Positions 56,364-64,000 of a stretch of 64,000 nt of DNA are shown here, piece after piece. Both the position numbers and the translations under genes were made by a program. This DNA is from Rhodocyclaceae bacterium UBA2271 (GTDB lineage Bacteria; Pseudomonadota; Gammaproteobacteria; Burkholderiales; Rhodocyclaceae). The stretch lies in assembly GCA_002347405.1 (NCBI GenBank), contig DDXB01000046.1, forward strand, positions 7,501 to 71,500. The letters run 5' to 3'. The notes under the pieces were generated by a model. That model did not search any database and was not told where the DNA came from. It was given only the letters and a program-made list of their open reading frames with translations. How positions within the stretch are numbered: position 1 is the first letter of the stretch; the number at the start of each line of letters is the position of its first letter.

Positions 56364-57968
56364 TCAGGCCACCTGCCTTTCCGTCGTCTTTGGTGCAAGC
56401 TTCCCGGCGGTGAACATTTCGTTCCAGACCACGTCGCAGGCCGCTTCGATTTCTTCCAGCGGGTGTTCGCCGTTCGGCTGGATACCCGCCGCTTCGAGTC
56501 GCCCCCAGGGTTCGTAACCGATCTTCGCGCACAGCACGACTTCGCAACCTTCGAGCGCGCGGATGGTCTTCGCCAGCACGTCCTCGTCCTCGCCGCAGGA
56601 CTCGTCGCCGCTGCAGTACAGATCGGTCTTGCGATGGCCGACCAGCTTGGCGCCCGCTGCGGTCACCTCGTAGATGAGGAACTCGCGGGCATGGCCGAAG
56701 TGTTCGGTGATCAATCCGCCCTTGGCCGCGACCGCCATCAGTACTGAACGCCCTTCGGTAGCGGCTGCTCGCCCTTCGGTAGCGGCCGGGCGTCCTTGGG
56801 TAGCCGCTGAAAAGTCGGCGCTGGCGGGACGGCGCATGAAGCTGATCACCGCCGGTGCGGGTGCCTGCGGCGCATGGGCTTTGGCCCGCTTCGCTTCCAT
56901 TTCGGCCGTCACCTTCGCGCGCAGCGCCTTGCGCTGTTCCAGCGCTTCGGCGAGGAAGGCATCGTCGAGCGTCATCGCCTCGACTTTCTCCATCGTGAAT
57001 TCCGCACCGCGATCCTCGCCGAGCAGGCCGACCGCGTCGGCGCGGCACTGGCGGCAGTGGCGCATCATGTTCATGTCGCCTTCGCAGGCGCCCTGGAGGT
57101 TTTTCAGTTCCTCCGGCGAGGGACTGCGTTGCCCCATCACGCCGTAGAAGGTGCCATGTTCGGCCTCGGCGATCAGCGGCATGACGTTGTGCAGGAAGGC
57201 GCCTTTCGCCTTGACGATGCGCGACACTTCCTTGAGATGATCGTCGTTGACGCCGGGGATCATCACCGAATTGACCTTGACCAGGATGCCCTTCGCCACC
57301 AGCATCTCCAGCCCCTTCTGCTGCTGCGCGATGAGGATCTCCGCCGCCGCCCGGCCGAAGATGCGCTGGTTCTTCCAGAAGATCCACGGGTAGATCTTGG
57401 CGCCGATATCCGGGTCGACGCAGTTGATGGTGATGGTGACGTGGTCGATGTTGTGCTTGGCCAGTTCCTCGACGTTGTCGGGCAGCATGAGGCCGTTGGT
57501 CGACACGCAGAGCTTGATGTCCGGCGCCTTTTCCGCCAGCCCGCGAAAGGTGGCGAAGGTGCGCTCCGGGTTGGCGAGGGGGTCGCCCGGCCCGGCGATG
57601 CCGAGCACCGACATCTGCGGAATCGCCGCCGCCACCGCCAGCGTCTTCTTCACCGCCTGATCGGATGTCAGCAGTTCCGACACCACGCCCGGCCGCGACT
57701 CGTTGGCGCAGTCGTATTTGCGGTTGCAGTAGTGGCACTGGATGTTGCAGGCCGGCGCCACCGCCGCGTGCATGCGCGCGAAGTGGTGGTGCGCCTCTTC
57801 CGAATAGCAGGGATGGTCCTGCACGCGGCGGCGGATGTCTTCGCTCATTTGGCTTAATTGGCCGTTCATCTGCGCCGCGGTCGAGCCGCAACTGCCGGTG
57901 CTGCATCCGCTCGGCGGCGGGGGGGTGATCGCTGGGTGGGCCACGATGTTCTCCACGTGTAGGGTCAC
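56364..57968 (-). CDS. nifB: FeMo-cofactor biosynthesis radical SAM protein NifB, with repeat-derived linker
   Basis: This 534-residue NifB makes NifB-co, the 8Fe-9S-C core of FeMo-co. The radical-SAM domain has CNIQCHYCNRKYDC (about 74-87), GIAGPGDPLANPERTF and a C-terminal cluster-binding HCRQCRADAVG. A linker (about 370-400) then leads to a NifX-like domain (about 400-515; GGLITEHFGHAREFLIYE). The linker carries RRPASADF from a dispersed repeat plus three 7-residue units of the (P/A/S)AAT(E/Q)GR type. The start is GTG 57968 or GTG 57956. A sigma-54/NifA promoter lies just upstream. Confidence 0.96.
   Translation of the reverse strand: MTLHVENIVAHPAITPPPPSGCSTGSCGSTAAQMNGQLSQMSEDIRRRVQDHPCYSEEAHHHFARMHAAVAPACNIQCHYCNRKYDCANESRPGVVSELLTSDQAVKKTLAVAAAIPQMSVLGIAGPGDPLANPERTFATFRGLAEKAPDIKLCVSTNGLMLPDNVEELAKHNIDHVTITINCVDPDIGAKIYPWIFWKNQRIFGRAAAEILIAQQQKGLEMLVAKGILVKVNSVMIPGVNDDHLKEVSRIVKAKGAFLHNVMPLIAEAEHGTFYGVMGQRSPSPEELKNLQGACEGDMNMMRHCRQCRADAVGLLGEDRGAEFTMEKVEAMTLDDAFLAEALEQRKALRAKVTAEMEAKRAKAHAPQAPAPAVISFMRRPASADFSAATQGRPAATEGRAAATEGRSVLMAVAAKGGLITEHFGHAREFLIYEVTAAGAKLVGHRKTDLYCSGDESCGEDEDVLAKTIRALEGCEVVLCAKIGYEPWGRLEAAGIQPNGEHPLEEIEAACDVVWNEMFTAGKLAPKTTERQVA
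56751..56834. repeat. 21-bp tandem repeats plus dispersed repeat inside nifB
   Basis: Three 21-base units (CCCTTCGGTAGCGGCTGCTC-type) at 56751, 56772 and 56793 abut a dispersed 23-bp repeat (56811-56834). All are in the nifB frame in the interdomain linker. Confidence 0.8.
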
Positions 57969-57978
57969 CTTCCCTAGA

Positions 57979-57993
57979 GCAATGCTTGTGCCA
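57979..57993 (-). promoter_or_regulatory. Sigma-54 promoter of nifB
   Basis: Minus-strand TGGCACAAGCATTGC fits -24/-12, but its -12 element lies only 11 bases before GTG 57968. This leaves almost no leader and favours GTG 57956 or a slightly later start. Confidence 0.75.
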
Positions 57994-58033
57994 GCTTCTA
58001 AGTCATTGATCTATTGGATGCGATAAAGCCCTT

Positions 58034-58049
58034 TGTCGCAAACATCACA
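58034..58049. promoter_or_regulatory. NifA site of nifB
   Basis: TGT-CGCAAACATC-ACA fits TGT-N10-ACA, about 41 bases upstream of the -24 element. Confidence 0.7.
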
Positions 58050-58127
58050 CAACACCAGAAGGAAAACGCGCATCCGGATTCAGGCTTCGCCGTCTTTTTG
58101 ACGGTCGCCAGGCTACCAACGGCAACC

Positions 58128-58257
58128 CGAAAAGTCGGCGCCGGGCCGTCCCCAGCCGACGCCCCACTCGTCACCGCTTCGGGTGATTTCATGGGGGGCA
58201 GCGAGCCGGGGTTGCGAGCGTGGGGGGGCCAATAAAGTCGGCGCTGGCGGGACGGCG
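58128..58257. repeat. Composite dispersed repeat (23-bp units bracketing a GC-hairpin unit)
   Basis: A diverged 23-bp unit (AAAAGTCGGCGCCGGGCCGT) is followed by CCCCAGCCGACGCCCCACTC, the TCACCGCTTCGGGTGA stem, the GGGGGGCAGCGAG...GCGTGGGGG unit and a full 23-bp unit at 58234. The same composite, lacking the TCACC stem, sits inside nifA at 62726-62825. Confidence 0.75.
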
Positions 58258-58267
58258 CTTGAAACAC

Positions 58268-58786
58268 TCAAGCGTTCGCCATGAATCCCGCGTGGAAGGT
58301 GACGCTGCCCTGCGGCATCCGGCCGTCGAACGCCAGCGCGAAGAACACCTCGGGCGGCACGCCGTCGAGCGTGAGTCCGGGCGCGTTGGCGAAGCCGAAC
58401 TGCCGGTAGTACCCCGGATGCCCGACGAGGCAGCCGCCGCGGGCATGGCGTGCTTGCAGCCGCGCCAGCCCCGCCCGGATCAGCGCCTTGCCGATGCCTT
58501 GCCGCTGAACTTCCGGCAGCACCGACACCGGCCCCAGCCCGTACCAGTCCGGCGTGCCATCGGACAGGGTCACCGGCGAGAAGGCAATGTGCCCGACCAC
58601 GCGCCCGTCCAGCTCCGCGACCAGCGAAACCGCCAGCGCCCCCGCGGCGCGCAGTGCGGCGACGATGAACTGCTCCGTGTGGCTGCTGATCTCCAGCGTC
58701 TTGAACGCTTCGATCGTCACCGCGGCGATGATGTCGATGTCGGCAGGCGTCTCGTCACGGATCACAATATCGGGCTTCTTGGGCAT
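58268..58786 (-). CDS. GNAT-family N-acetyltransferase, possible integron cassette
   Basis: This 172-residue protein from ATG 58786 has IRDETPADIDIIAAVTIEAF at the N-terminus and LGPVSVLPEVQRQGIGKALI (about 85-104) with the acetyl-CoA loop. GHPGYYRQFGFANA near 125 is typical of the YhbS-like GNAT subgroup. The start lies about 20 bases past an attC-like core, so it may be the last cassette of the array. A dispersed repeat follows its stop. Confidence 0.85.
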   Translation of the reverse strand: MPKKPDIVIRDETPADIDIIAAVTIEAFKTLEISSHTEQFIVAALRAAGALAVSLVAELDGRVVGHIAFSPVTLSDGTPDWYGLGPVSVLPEVQRQGIGKALIRAGLARLQARHARGGCLVGHPGYYRQFGFANAPGLTLDGVPPEVFFALAFDGRMPQGSVTFHAGFMANA

Positions 58787-58803
58787 CGTGTGTTCATCGT
58801 GCG

Positions 58804-58876
58804 GCGCAACGTTGAAAATCACCGGACCGTCAAAAAGCGCAGCTTTTTGACGGTCCGGTAGATTGGATTGTTAGGG
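58804..58876 (-). other. attC-like recombination site A
   Basis: Reading minus: CCCTAAC (R''), spacer, AATCTACCGGACCGTCAAAA..., a three-base loop, the matching arm ...TTTTGACGGTCCGGTGATT, then AACGTTGCGC (R'). The arms pair almost perfectly, with one unpaired T in AATC-T-ACCGG, the extrahelical base expected of attC. The stop codon of the HEPN-like gene lies inside R''. Confidence 0.65.
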
Positions 58877-59473
58877 TCCGCGGCGCATCCTGAGGGTATG
58901 CACCGCCATACCGATGCGACGCCTCAACCTGTACCACAAGGGTGGAGACACCTTAACGGGCGGAACCTTGCCTAGATCTCTAGCGGTGCACCATTCGATC
59001 CGCAATTCACCAAGATTCTTTGCAACCTTAACCATTAAATTAATCGAATTGTCTGCATGGTCGGTAGATAGAAGCCATTTTGCTTTGGAAGTGCGGCGAG
59101 CCCGCATATTGGGAATTCCAAGCACATTCGGCTCACCTGCCTCGGGTAAGTGACTCCATCCGAAGATTATCGGGTTGTGCGCAACCTGGTTTCGAAGGTG
59201 CGCAAGCTTTAAGGCCTCGTTCCAACGGCTTAACGATTGCTTTCGCCATCTGTCGTTCGTTTTGCGTTCGTCGATATGTTTCATTACTTGGGTTACGCGC
59301 GAGGCAAACGGAATTTCGACGATTGATTTGATTTCGAACTCCCGCTCGGACAACTGGACAAACCAATGGATTGACTCCAACTCAATTACTGAGAAGTTCA
59401 AGATCAAATTTCCAACTCGTTCGATCCACGGCTGCGTGTGAGGAGAATTGACTGCGTGCTTGAATCGACTCAT
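58871..59473 (-). CDS. HEPN-like cassette protein
   Basis: This 200-residue protein is of no firmly recognised family. The middle contains HLRNQVAHNPIIFGW (about 92-106), whose RNxxxH pattern matches the active-site motif of HEPN ribonucleases. The rest is helical, consistent with that fold. The C-terminus is basic (RLRRRIGMAVHTLRMRRG). GC content is lower than in nif genes. It lies between a GTTAGGC core (59486-59492) and attC site A, so it appears to be one integron cassette. Confidence 0.6.
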   Translation of the reverse strand: MSRFKHAVNSPHTQPWIERVGNLILNFSVIELESIHWFVQLSEREFEIKSIVEIPFASRVTQVMKHIDERKTNDRWRKQSLSRWNEALKLAHLRNQVAHNPIIFGWSHLPEAGEPNVLGIPNMRARRTSKAKWLLSTDHADNSINLMVKVAKNLGELRIEWCTARDLGKVPPVKVSPPLWYRLRRRIGMAVHTLRMRRGP

Positions 59474-59485
59474 GGCTTGCTCGGG

Positions 59486-59492
59486 GCCTAAC
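59486..59492 (-). other. attC core GTTAGGC, interrupted by IS remnant
   Basis: Minus-strand GTTAGGC fits the GTTRRRY R' core directly before the HEPN-like cassette. The expected left half of the site is replaced by an IS end starting at about 59498 (TGTAGAAAAACTC). Confidence 0.45.
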
Positions 59493-59497
59493 GAAGC

Positions 59498-59802
59498 TGT
59501 AGAAAAACTCTTTTCATGGCTGCATTCTGCTGTGAACCGAACGGGATATCAAGTGTCATACAGGCATCTCGTTTGGATCCGATGCCATGGCCCGCTACAA
59601 GCACATCGACACCAGCCCGCGCCTGATCGCCGTCGATCTCGAACGGCAACTGCTTCCCGGCACCTTCGAACACGCGCTCAACTACCTCGTCGATCACCAG
59701 CTCGATCTGTCCCGCTTCGCTGCGCGCTACAAGAACGGTCATCGTGTTTCGGGTGAGGCCGTGCGCTGTTGGCTTCTGCGACGCCTAAAGTGCTAGCTCA
59801 AG
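59498..59802 (+). mobile_element. IS1182-like insertion sequence remnant
   Basis: This is the left end of an insertion sequence (terminal TGTAGAAAAACTC at 59498) with the start of its transposase from ATG 59587 (MARYKHIDTSPRLIAVDLER; GTFEHALNYLVDHQLDLSRF). Similarity to IS1182-family transposases stops after about 50 codons, and the element is truncated. 59803-59870 holds nothing recognised. Confidence 0.7.
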
Positions 59803-59870
59803 GGCGCGAAGCCGGCCTGCCGGCGGAGCGTCCCTCTGGCGCGGAATGTTGGACATGGCGGCGACCGAGA

Positions 59871-59893
59871 TATTTCGGCGCTGGCGGGACGGC
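59871..59893. repeat. Dispersed 23-bp repeat
   Basis: The copy TTTCGGCGCTGGCGGGACGG lies just past the stop of the cold-shock/excalibur gene. Confidence 0.75.
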
Positions 59894-59897
59894 ACTT

Positions 59898-60464
59898 TCA
59901 TTTTGCGAAAGGACTTGTGCACCACTGTTGCTCGCAGGGAACGCCATCATTGTTGCCGTCCATCTGAACGCTGGGACAATTGCGAAGGAAAAAGGTAGCT
60001 TCAGCACAGGATGTCATCTGTGAGCAGTAGGTCCGGCCGTCGCAGCGGTAGGCAGGCGAAGTCTCCTGAATTTCTGGCTTGGCTGCGTTTGCAGCTAACG
60101 GAGCGGCACGACGTGAATACTCACCATAACCGTAGACAACCAACCCCACCACAATGAGCAACGGAATGACCCGAGCGAAAAAGCCGGGGCCTTCTTTGCG
60201 GTGGTAAGAGGTCGGTCTGCGTGAAGGTGCAGAAGTTGGGCGTTTAACAGTCGGGCGATCTGTACACAAAAGGTTCTTCGCCCGCTTCTTTCCGTTGTTG
60301 TCGGTTTCAATCTCGAAGGTGAACTTTTCTCCGAGCGTTGGTCGTACCCCATCCTTGGGAAATATAGATATATGGACAAAAATCTCCTGGCCGCCTTGGG
60401 TTGGGGTAATGAACCCGAAGCCCCGGTCGTCGTTCCACTTGGAGAGAGTGCCTTCGATGCGCAT
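59898..60464 (-). CDS. Cold-shock-domain membrane protein with excalibur domain
   Basis: This is a 188-residue protein. An N-terminal cold-shock domain (about 1-65; KWNDDRGFGFITPTQGGQEI) has RNP-type nucleic-acid-binding residues. A basic linker (about 70-95) is followed by one transmembrane helix (about 98-115; ARVIPLLIVVGLVVYGYG). The C-terminal excalibur-like calcium-binding domain (about 140-185) has four cysteines and MDGNNDGVPCEQQW. This fusion is recurrent in bacteria but functionally obscure. It appears to be an integron cassette between attC site B and the IS remnant. Confidence 0.85.
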   Translation of the reverse strand: MRIEGTLSKWNDDRGFGFITPTQGGQEIFVHISIFPKDGVRPTLGEKFTFEIETDNNGKKRAKNLLCTDRPTVKRPTSAPSRRPTSYHRKEGPGFFARVIPLLIVVGLVVYGYGEYSRRAAPLAANAAKPEIQETSPAYRCDGRTYCSQMTSCAEATFFLRNCPSVQMDGNNDGVPCEQQWCTSPFAK

Positions 60465-60471
60465 ATGAAAT

Positions 60472-60537
60472 ATCTAAGCATTCAAATTGAGGGTCGTGCC
60501 GCTTTTTGCGCGTCCCATATCGAATGCAGGGTTAGGT
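60472..60537 (-). other. attC-like recombination site B
   Basis: Reading minus: ACCTAAC (R'', fits RYYYAAC), then GCATTC...GAATGC inner arms, GGGACG/CGACCC and CGC/GCG pairs, and CTTAGAT at the R' position. The NERD gene stop codon lies within R''. Confidence 0.55.
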
Positions 60538-61305
60538 AACATTTTGGACAGTGCGACACTTCGGAAACCCGGAGCAGCCCCAAAATCTGCTACCTGCTTT
60601 ATCACCGTTCTTTACAGTACGCAGAACCATCGACGCACCGCACTTGGGGCATGACCTTGGCGCGTCCGGATCCATGCGGCGCCGAACGTTTGCCACATGC
60701 TCACGATTTGTCGCGAGCGATGGAGTCAGGCGGCCGGTGCTAATTGCTGAGTACACTGCTTCAACTTCAGAGGAAGAAAGAATAGGGTTGATCTTTGATT
60801 TGATGTAAGAAATGTATCCGCCAGCGTAGGTGACATTTTGTGGCATTTTGGTTTTGAATTTGCTGCCACCCACGAAAACTATGACGGAGTGAAAGGCTTC
60901 TGAAGGAAGACAGGTCAAGGATTCAAGCGCCTTGATGTGTTTGAAATTCTGGCGAAGTGGATTTTGAAACTTGTTGGTGATTTTGAAGAGCTTCTGTGTC
61001 CACGTGGCCTGATTATCTTCTCCGAATATCCAGCCGCTGTAGTTTTTAGTTTCAACAACGAATATGCCAAAGCGTGACACGAATATGTGATCGATTTGGG
61101 TCGTTCCGTCCGGTGTTTTAAGCGTTACGTTGTGTATTGCTCGGTATTCTTGTGGATCGAGCAGGAACTTTGCCGATAGCCTTACAAGCAACTCGCCAAA
61201 GAGACCTTTGAACCAAGGAGTCTTCGCGATACCCGCAGCGATAATCAGGGGTAGCAGCCACCACAGTTGATCGAAGATAGGTTTCAGTATGGATGTAGCG
61301 TGCAT
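60532..61305 (-). CDS. NERD-domain protein with topoisomerase-type zinc ribbon
   Basis: This is a 257-residue protein with an N-terminal membrane segment (about 13-26; LWWLLPLIIAAGIA). The NERD nuclease-related domain (about 40-160) has GTTQIDHIFVSRFGIFVVET (about 68-87) containing the D..ExK acidic core. A C-terminal zf-C4_Topoisom zinc ribbon follows (about 217-255; CPKCGASMVLRT..FWGCSGFPKCR). Likely a DNA- or RNA-processing protein. It lies in the same presumed cassette as the DUF2513 gene. Confidence 0.87.
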   Translation of the reverse strand: MHATSILKPIFDQLWWLLPLIIAAGIAKTPWFKGLFGELLVRLSAKFLLDPQEYRAIHNVTLKTPDGTTQIDHIFVSRFGIFVVETKNYSGWIFGEDNQATWTQKLFKITNKFQNPLRQNFKHIKALESLTCLPSEAFHSVIVFVGGSKFKTKMPQNVTYAGGYISYIKSKINPILSSSEVEAVYSAISTGRLTPSLATNREHVANVRRRMDPDAPRSCPKCGASMVLRTVKNGDKAGSRFWGCSGFPKCRTVQNVT

Positions 61306-61333
61306 GTGAAGTTGCCTAAAGTAGAGCTAGAAC

Positions 61334-61696
61334 TCATTGCTTCAAGGACTCCTTGATGAGTTCAACGCCAAGGGACTTAAGAAGATCAAAGGGCAGCGAG
61401 CCACCTTTGTCTTTTGCGTATTTGAGTAGCTTTTTCCAGACCTTTTCCGATCGCACGGAATCAAGAAACTCATGACCGGCCCAATTGAGGCCCAAGACGT
61501 GTGCTCGAATGATGCGGCCTGATTTTGTTCTCTCAGGCTCAAAATCGATCAGTCCAGCTTGCGCTAGCAGAAGGACGTGATAGCGAATGACGTCTCGCTC
61601 ATAGCCTTCGATAGAGAGGTCAAGTTCAGCCTTAAGGAATGTCCGCGCCTCAAGAAAGAACAGGATCTTTCGGATCAACTCCAGATCGCGTTTCAT
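61334..61696 (-). CDS. DUF2513 protein
   Basis: This 120-residue protein from ATG 61696 (MKRDLELIRKILFFLEARTF; YHVLLLAQAGLIDF; LNWAGHEFLDSVRSEKVWKK) is a good full-length match to DUF2513, a winged-helix-like family common in phage and mobile cassettes. Its function is unknown. It starts 13 bases after attC site C and precedes the NERD gene. Confidence 0.85.
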   Translation of the reverse strand: MKRDLELIRKILFFLEARTFLKAELDLSIEGYERDVIRYHVLLLAQAGLIDFEPERTKSGRIIRAHVLGLNWAGHEFLDSVRSEKVWKKLLKYAKDKGGSLPFDLLKSLGVELIKESLKQ

Positions 61697-61708
61697 GTCG
61701 GCACCGAG

Positions 61709-61777
61709 TTCCAACGTAGAGCTAACCGGCGCTGCGCGGCTTTATGCGCAGCGTCCGTGTTGAGCGCCGGGTTGGGC
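61709..61777 (-). other. attC-like recombination site C
   Basis: Reading minus: GCCCAAC (R''), CCGGC, GCTCAACACGGACGCTGCGC, loop ATAAAGCC, GCGCAGCG, CCGGTTAG, CTCTAC and GTTGGAA (R'). CGCTGCGC/GCGCAGCG pair perfectly. CT-C-AAC pairs with GTTAG leaving one extrahelical C, and CCAAC pairs with GTTGG. The antitoxin gene ends inside it. Confidence 0.65.
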
Positions 61778-62066
61778 TGGTCTGTGGTTCTACAAGACGT
61801 CCGGTGACATATTTGTGGAGGACACTGGCCATTAACGTCTGATAAGGAATCGCTTCTTCTGCGGCCTTTGCTTGAATGTCGTCCAGGTCTCTGGAAGAGA
61901 TACGAATGTTGACCCGCTTGTCCTTAGCCAAAGATGCAGAAGCCATTGCCGCAAAACGTGCAATTTCACTTTTGTTTTTGGGAGCTGGCTGCCATTCGCC
62001 TCTTTCAAAAGAAGCCAGAATTTCTTCTTCAAGTTTGTCTTCTTTGTCCATTTCAACGCGCCTCAT
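61722..62066 (-). CDS. CopG/BrnA-like antitoxin in a cassette
   Basis: This protein of about 114 residues has KRVNIRISSRDLDDIQAKAA (about 50-69) and PYQTLMASVLHKYVTGRL, typical of ribbon-helix-helix antitoxins paired with BrnT-like toxins. It overlaps the toxin gene by 14 bases. The last ~15 residues (RRSTRTLRIKPRSAG) are encoded by the attC site. ATG 62066 or ATG 62051 could be the start. Confidence 0.78.
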   Translation of the reverse strand: MRRVEMDKEDKLEEEILASFERGEWQPAPKNKSEIARFAAMASASLAKDKRVNIRISSRDLDDIQAKAAEEAIPYQTLMASVLHKYVTGRLVEPQTSPTRRSTRTLRIKPRSAG

Positions 62067-62340
62067 CAAGATACATGCGAGTGGCTTTCCGACTCGGGAT
62101 GATCGTTTTCAGGAAGACCTCTTGCTTTGTCTCCACAAACGGCACCAGGTAAGCATAGCCACGAATGCGAACCACAAACATGCGTTGGTTCGGATATTGA
62201 ACTGTGTTCGGGTGGGCTAGCACAACAAGAAGGCCACCATTCGACATGGCCGATACGACCTCCTCAAAAGATACACCGCGCTCAGCTTTGAGGCGGATAT
62301 TTTTCTCGGTGCTCCAGTTCACAGGTTTCATTCCCTGCAT
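62053..62340 (-). CDS. BrnT-like toxin in a cassette
   Basis: This 95-residue RelE-fold protein (NIRLKAERGVSFEEVVSAMS; MFVVRIRGYAYLVPFVET; IPSRKATRMYLDEA) matches the BrnT-like toxin subgroup and is the first gene of a TA pair. TA cassettes are common stabilisers of integron arrays. ATG 62331 is an alternative start. A partial attC lies just upstream. Confidence 0.78.
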   Translation of the reverse strand: MQGMKPVNWSTEKNIRLKAERGVSFEEVVSAMSNGGLLVVLAHPNTVQYPNQRMFVVRIRGYAYLVPFVETKQEVFLKTIIPSRKATRMYLDEAR

Positions 62341-62371
62341 GCTACACCTGTGTGCCTTACGGCATCAAGAT

Positions 62372-62430
62372 GCCCAACGTGGAGGTGACCGGCGCTGCGC
62401 TGCTTCACAAGCTCAGCGAAGCGGGCGACG
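62372..62430 (-). other. Partial attC-like site D
   Basis: Reading minus: GCAGCGCAGCGCCGGTCACC, TCCAC and GTTGGGC repeat the right half of site C (GCGCAGCGCCGGTTAGCTCT, AC, GTTGG). The left half is not clearly paired. 62431-62544 holds no gene I can support. Confidence 0.45.
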
Positions 62431-62544
62431 TCTTCGGGAAGAAGAATCGGGTTGTGGACAAGTTCCTCGTGACACTCGTAGCAAAACACGACTGCCGCGG
62501 AAAGCTGCGTTGATTATGCGCGTGTCTTGGCGGCACGCAATCGC

Positions 62545-64000
<1,456 letters not shown>

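Noticed and set aside
58821..58859. Perfect hairpin between the HEPN-like and GNAT genes as an intrinsic terminator
   Set aside because: There is no T-run after either arm. The stem with one unpaired base and flanking CTAAC/GTTG cores fits an attC site better.
62410..62517. Open plus-strand segment reading LSEAGDVFGKKNRVVDKFL to a stop
   Set aside because: No start or family could be assigned. It may be a fragment of a lost gene but cannot be supported as a CDS.

Overview
The window looks like a chromosomal accessory region of a GC-rich, diazotrophic betaproteobacterium, most plausibly a Rhodocyclales-type organism. That taxonomic guess rests on codon use and on gene order (nifHDK-T-fdx-nifY, draT/draG, an Fd/flavodiiron cluster and NifA/sigma-54 control). 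The species is not identifiable from sequence reading alone. No rRNA, tRNA or CRISPR array was seen.

Layout. (1) 0.3-6 kb: a VTT-family membrane protein, a large hybrid sensor kinase with a diguanylate-cyclase response regulator, and a BrnTA module. (2) 6-15 kb: glyoxylate assimilation. A LysR regulator diverges from gcl-hyi-glxR, followed by glycerate 2-kinase, a VapBC module and malate synthase. A ~155 bp direct repeat flanks gcl-hyi-glxR. (3) 14.9-24.6 kb: FeMo-cofactor and Fe-S assembly genes on the minus strand (nifN-nifX-rseC-like-DUF269-DUF683-fdxB-nifU-nifS, and nifE). nifE is split from nifN by an NYN/HigA/acyltransferase island. (4) 24.7-28.3 kb: modABC with a DUF2478 protein. modABC shares one NifA site with the divergent nifE. 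(5) 28.3-30 kb: a degraded gene, an AbiE-like pair and an hsdM remnant. (6) 30-37.6 kb: nifHDK-nifT-ferredoxin-nifY plus three small or unknown genes, with draT diverging from nifH. (7) 37.6-53 kb: a defence island. It holds a PIN-like TA module, a 2OG-Fe(II) oxygenase and one long coupled operon hsdM-hsdS-reverse transcriptase-[hsdR'/hsdS' scar]-DUF6978-DUF1828/1829-Schlafen AlbA_2 protein-hsdR. A TacAT-type module sits between two 501 bp copies of the start of a SIR2-like gene. (8) 53-58 kb: nifB, a 4Fe-4S ferredoxin, a flavodiiron protein, two 2Fe-2S ferredoxins and draG. (9) 58.3-62.5 kb: an integron-like cassette array (attC-like sites, no integrase in view) carrying a GNAT, a HEPN-like protein, a cold-shock/excalibur protein, a NERD protein, a DUF2513 protein and a BrnT-like TA pair. 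(10) 62.5-64 kb: nifA, running off the right edge.

How it works together. Sigma-54 -24/-12 elements paired with TGT-N10-ACA NifA sites lie before nifH, nifE, modA, nifN, nifB and both copies of the SIR2-like gene. Nitrogenase structure, cofactor assembly, molybdate import and part of the electron or redox accessory set therefore appear to form one NifA regulon. DraT/DraG should add post-translational control by ADP-ribosylation of NifH.

Two layers of genome plasticity overlie this. One is a family of short GC-rich dispersed repeats that also sit in frame inside nifN, nifB, nifA and modC. The other is repeated gain and loss of toxin-antitoxin and restriction modules. The most unusual locus is the reverse-transcriptase-containing type I restriction operon at 39.6-50.1 kb.
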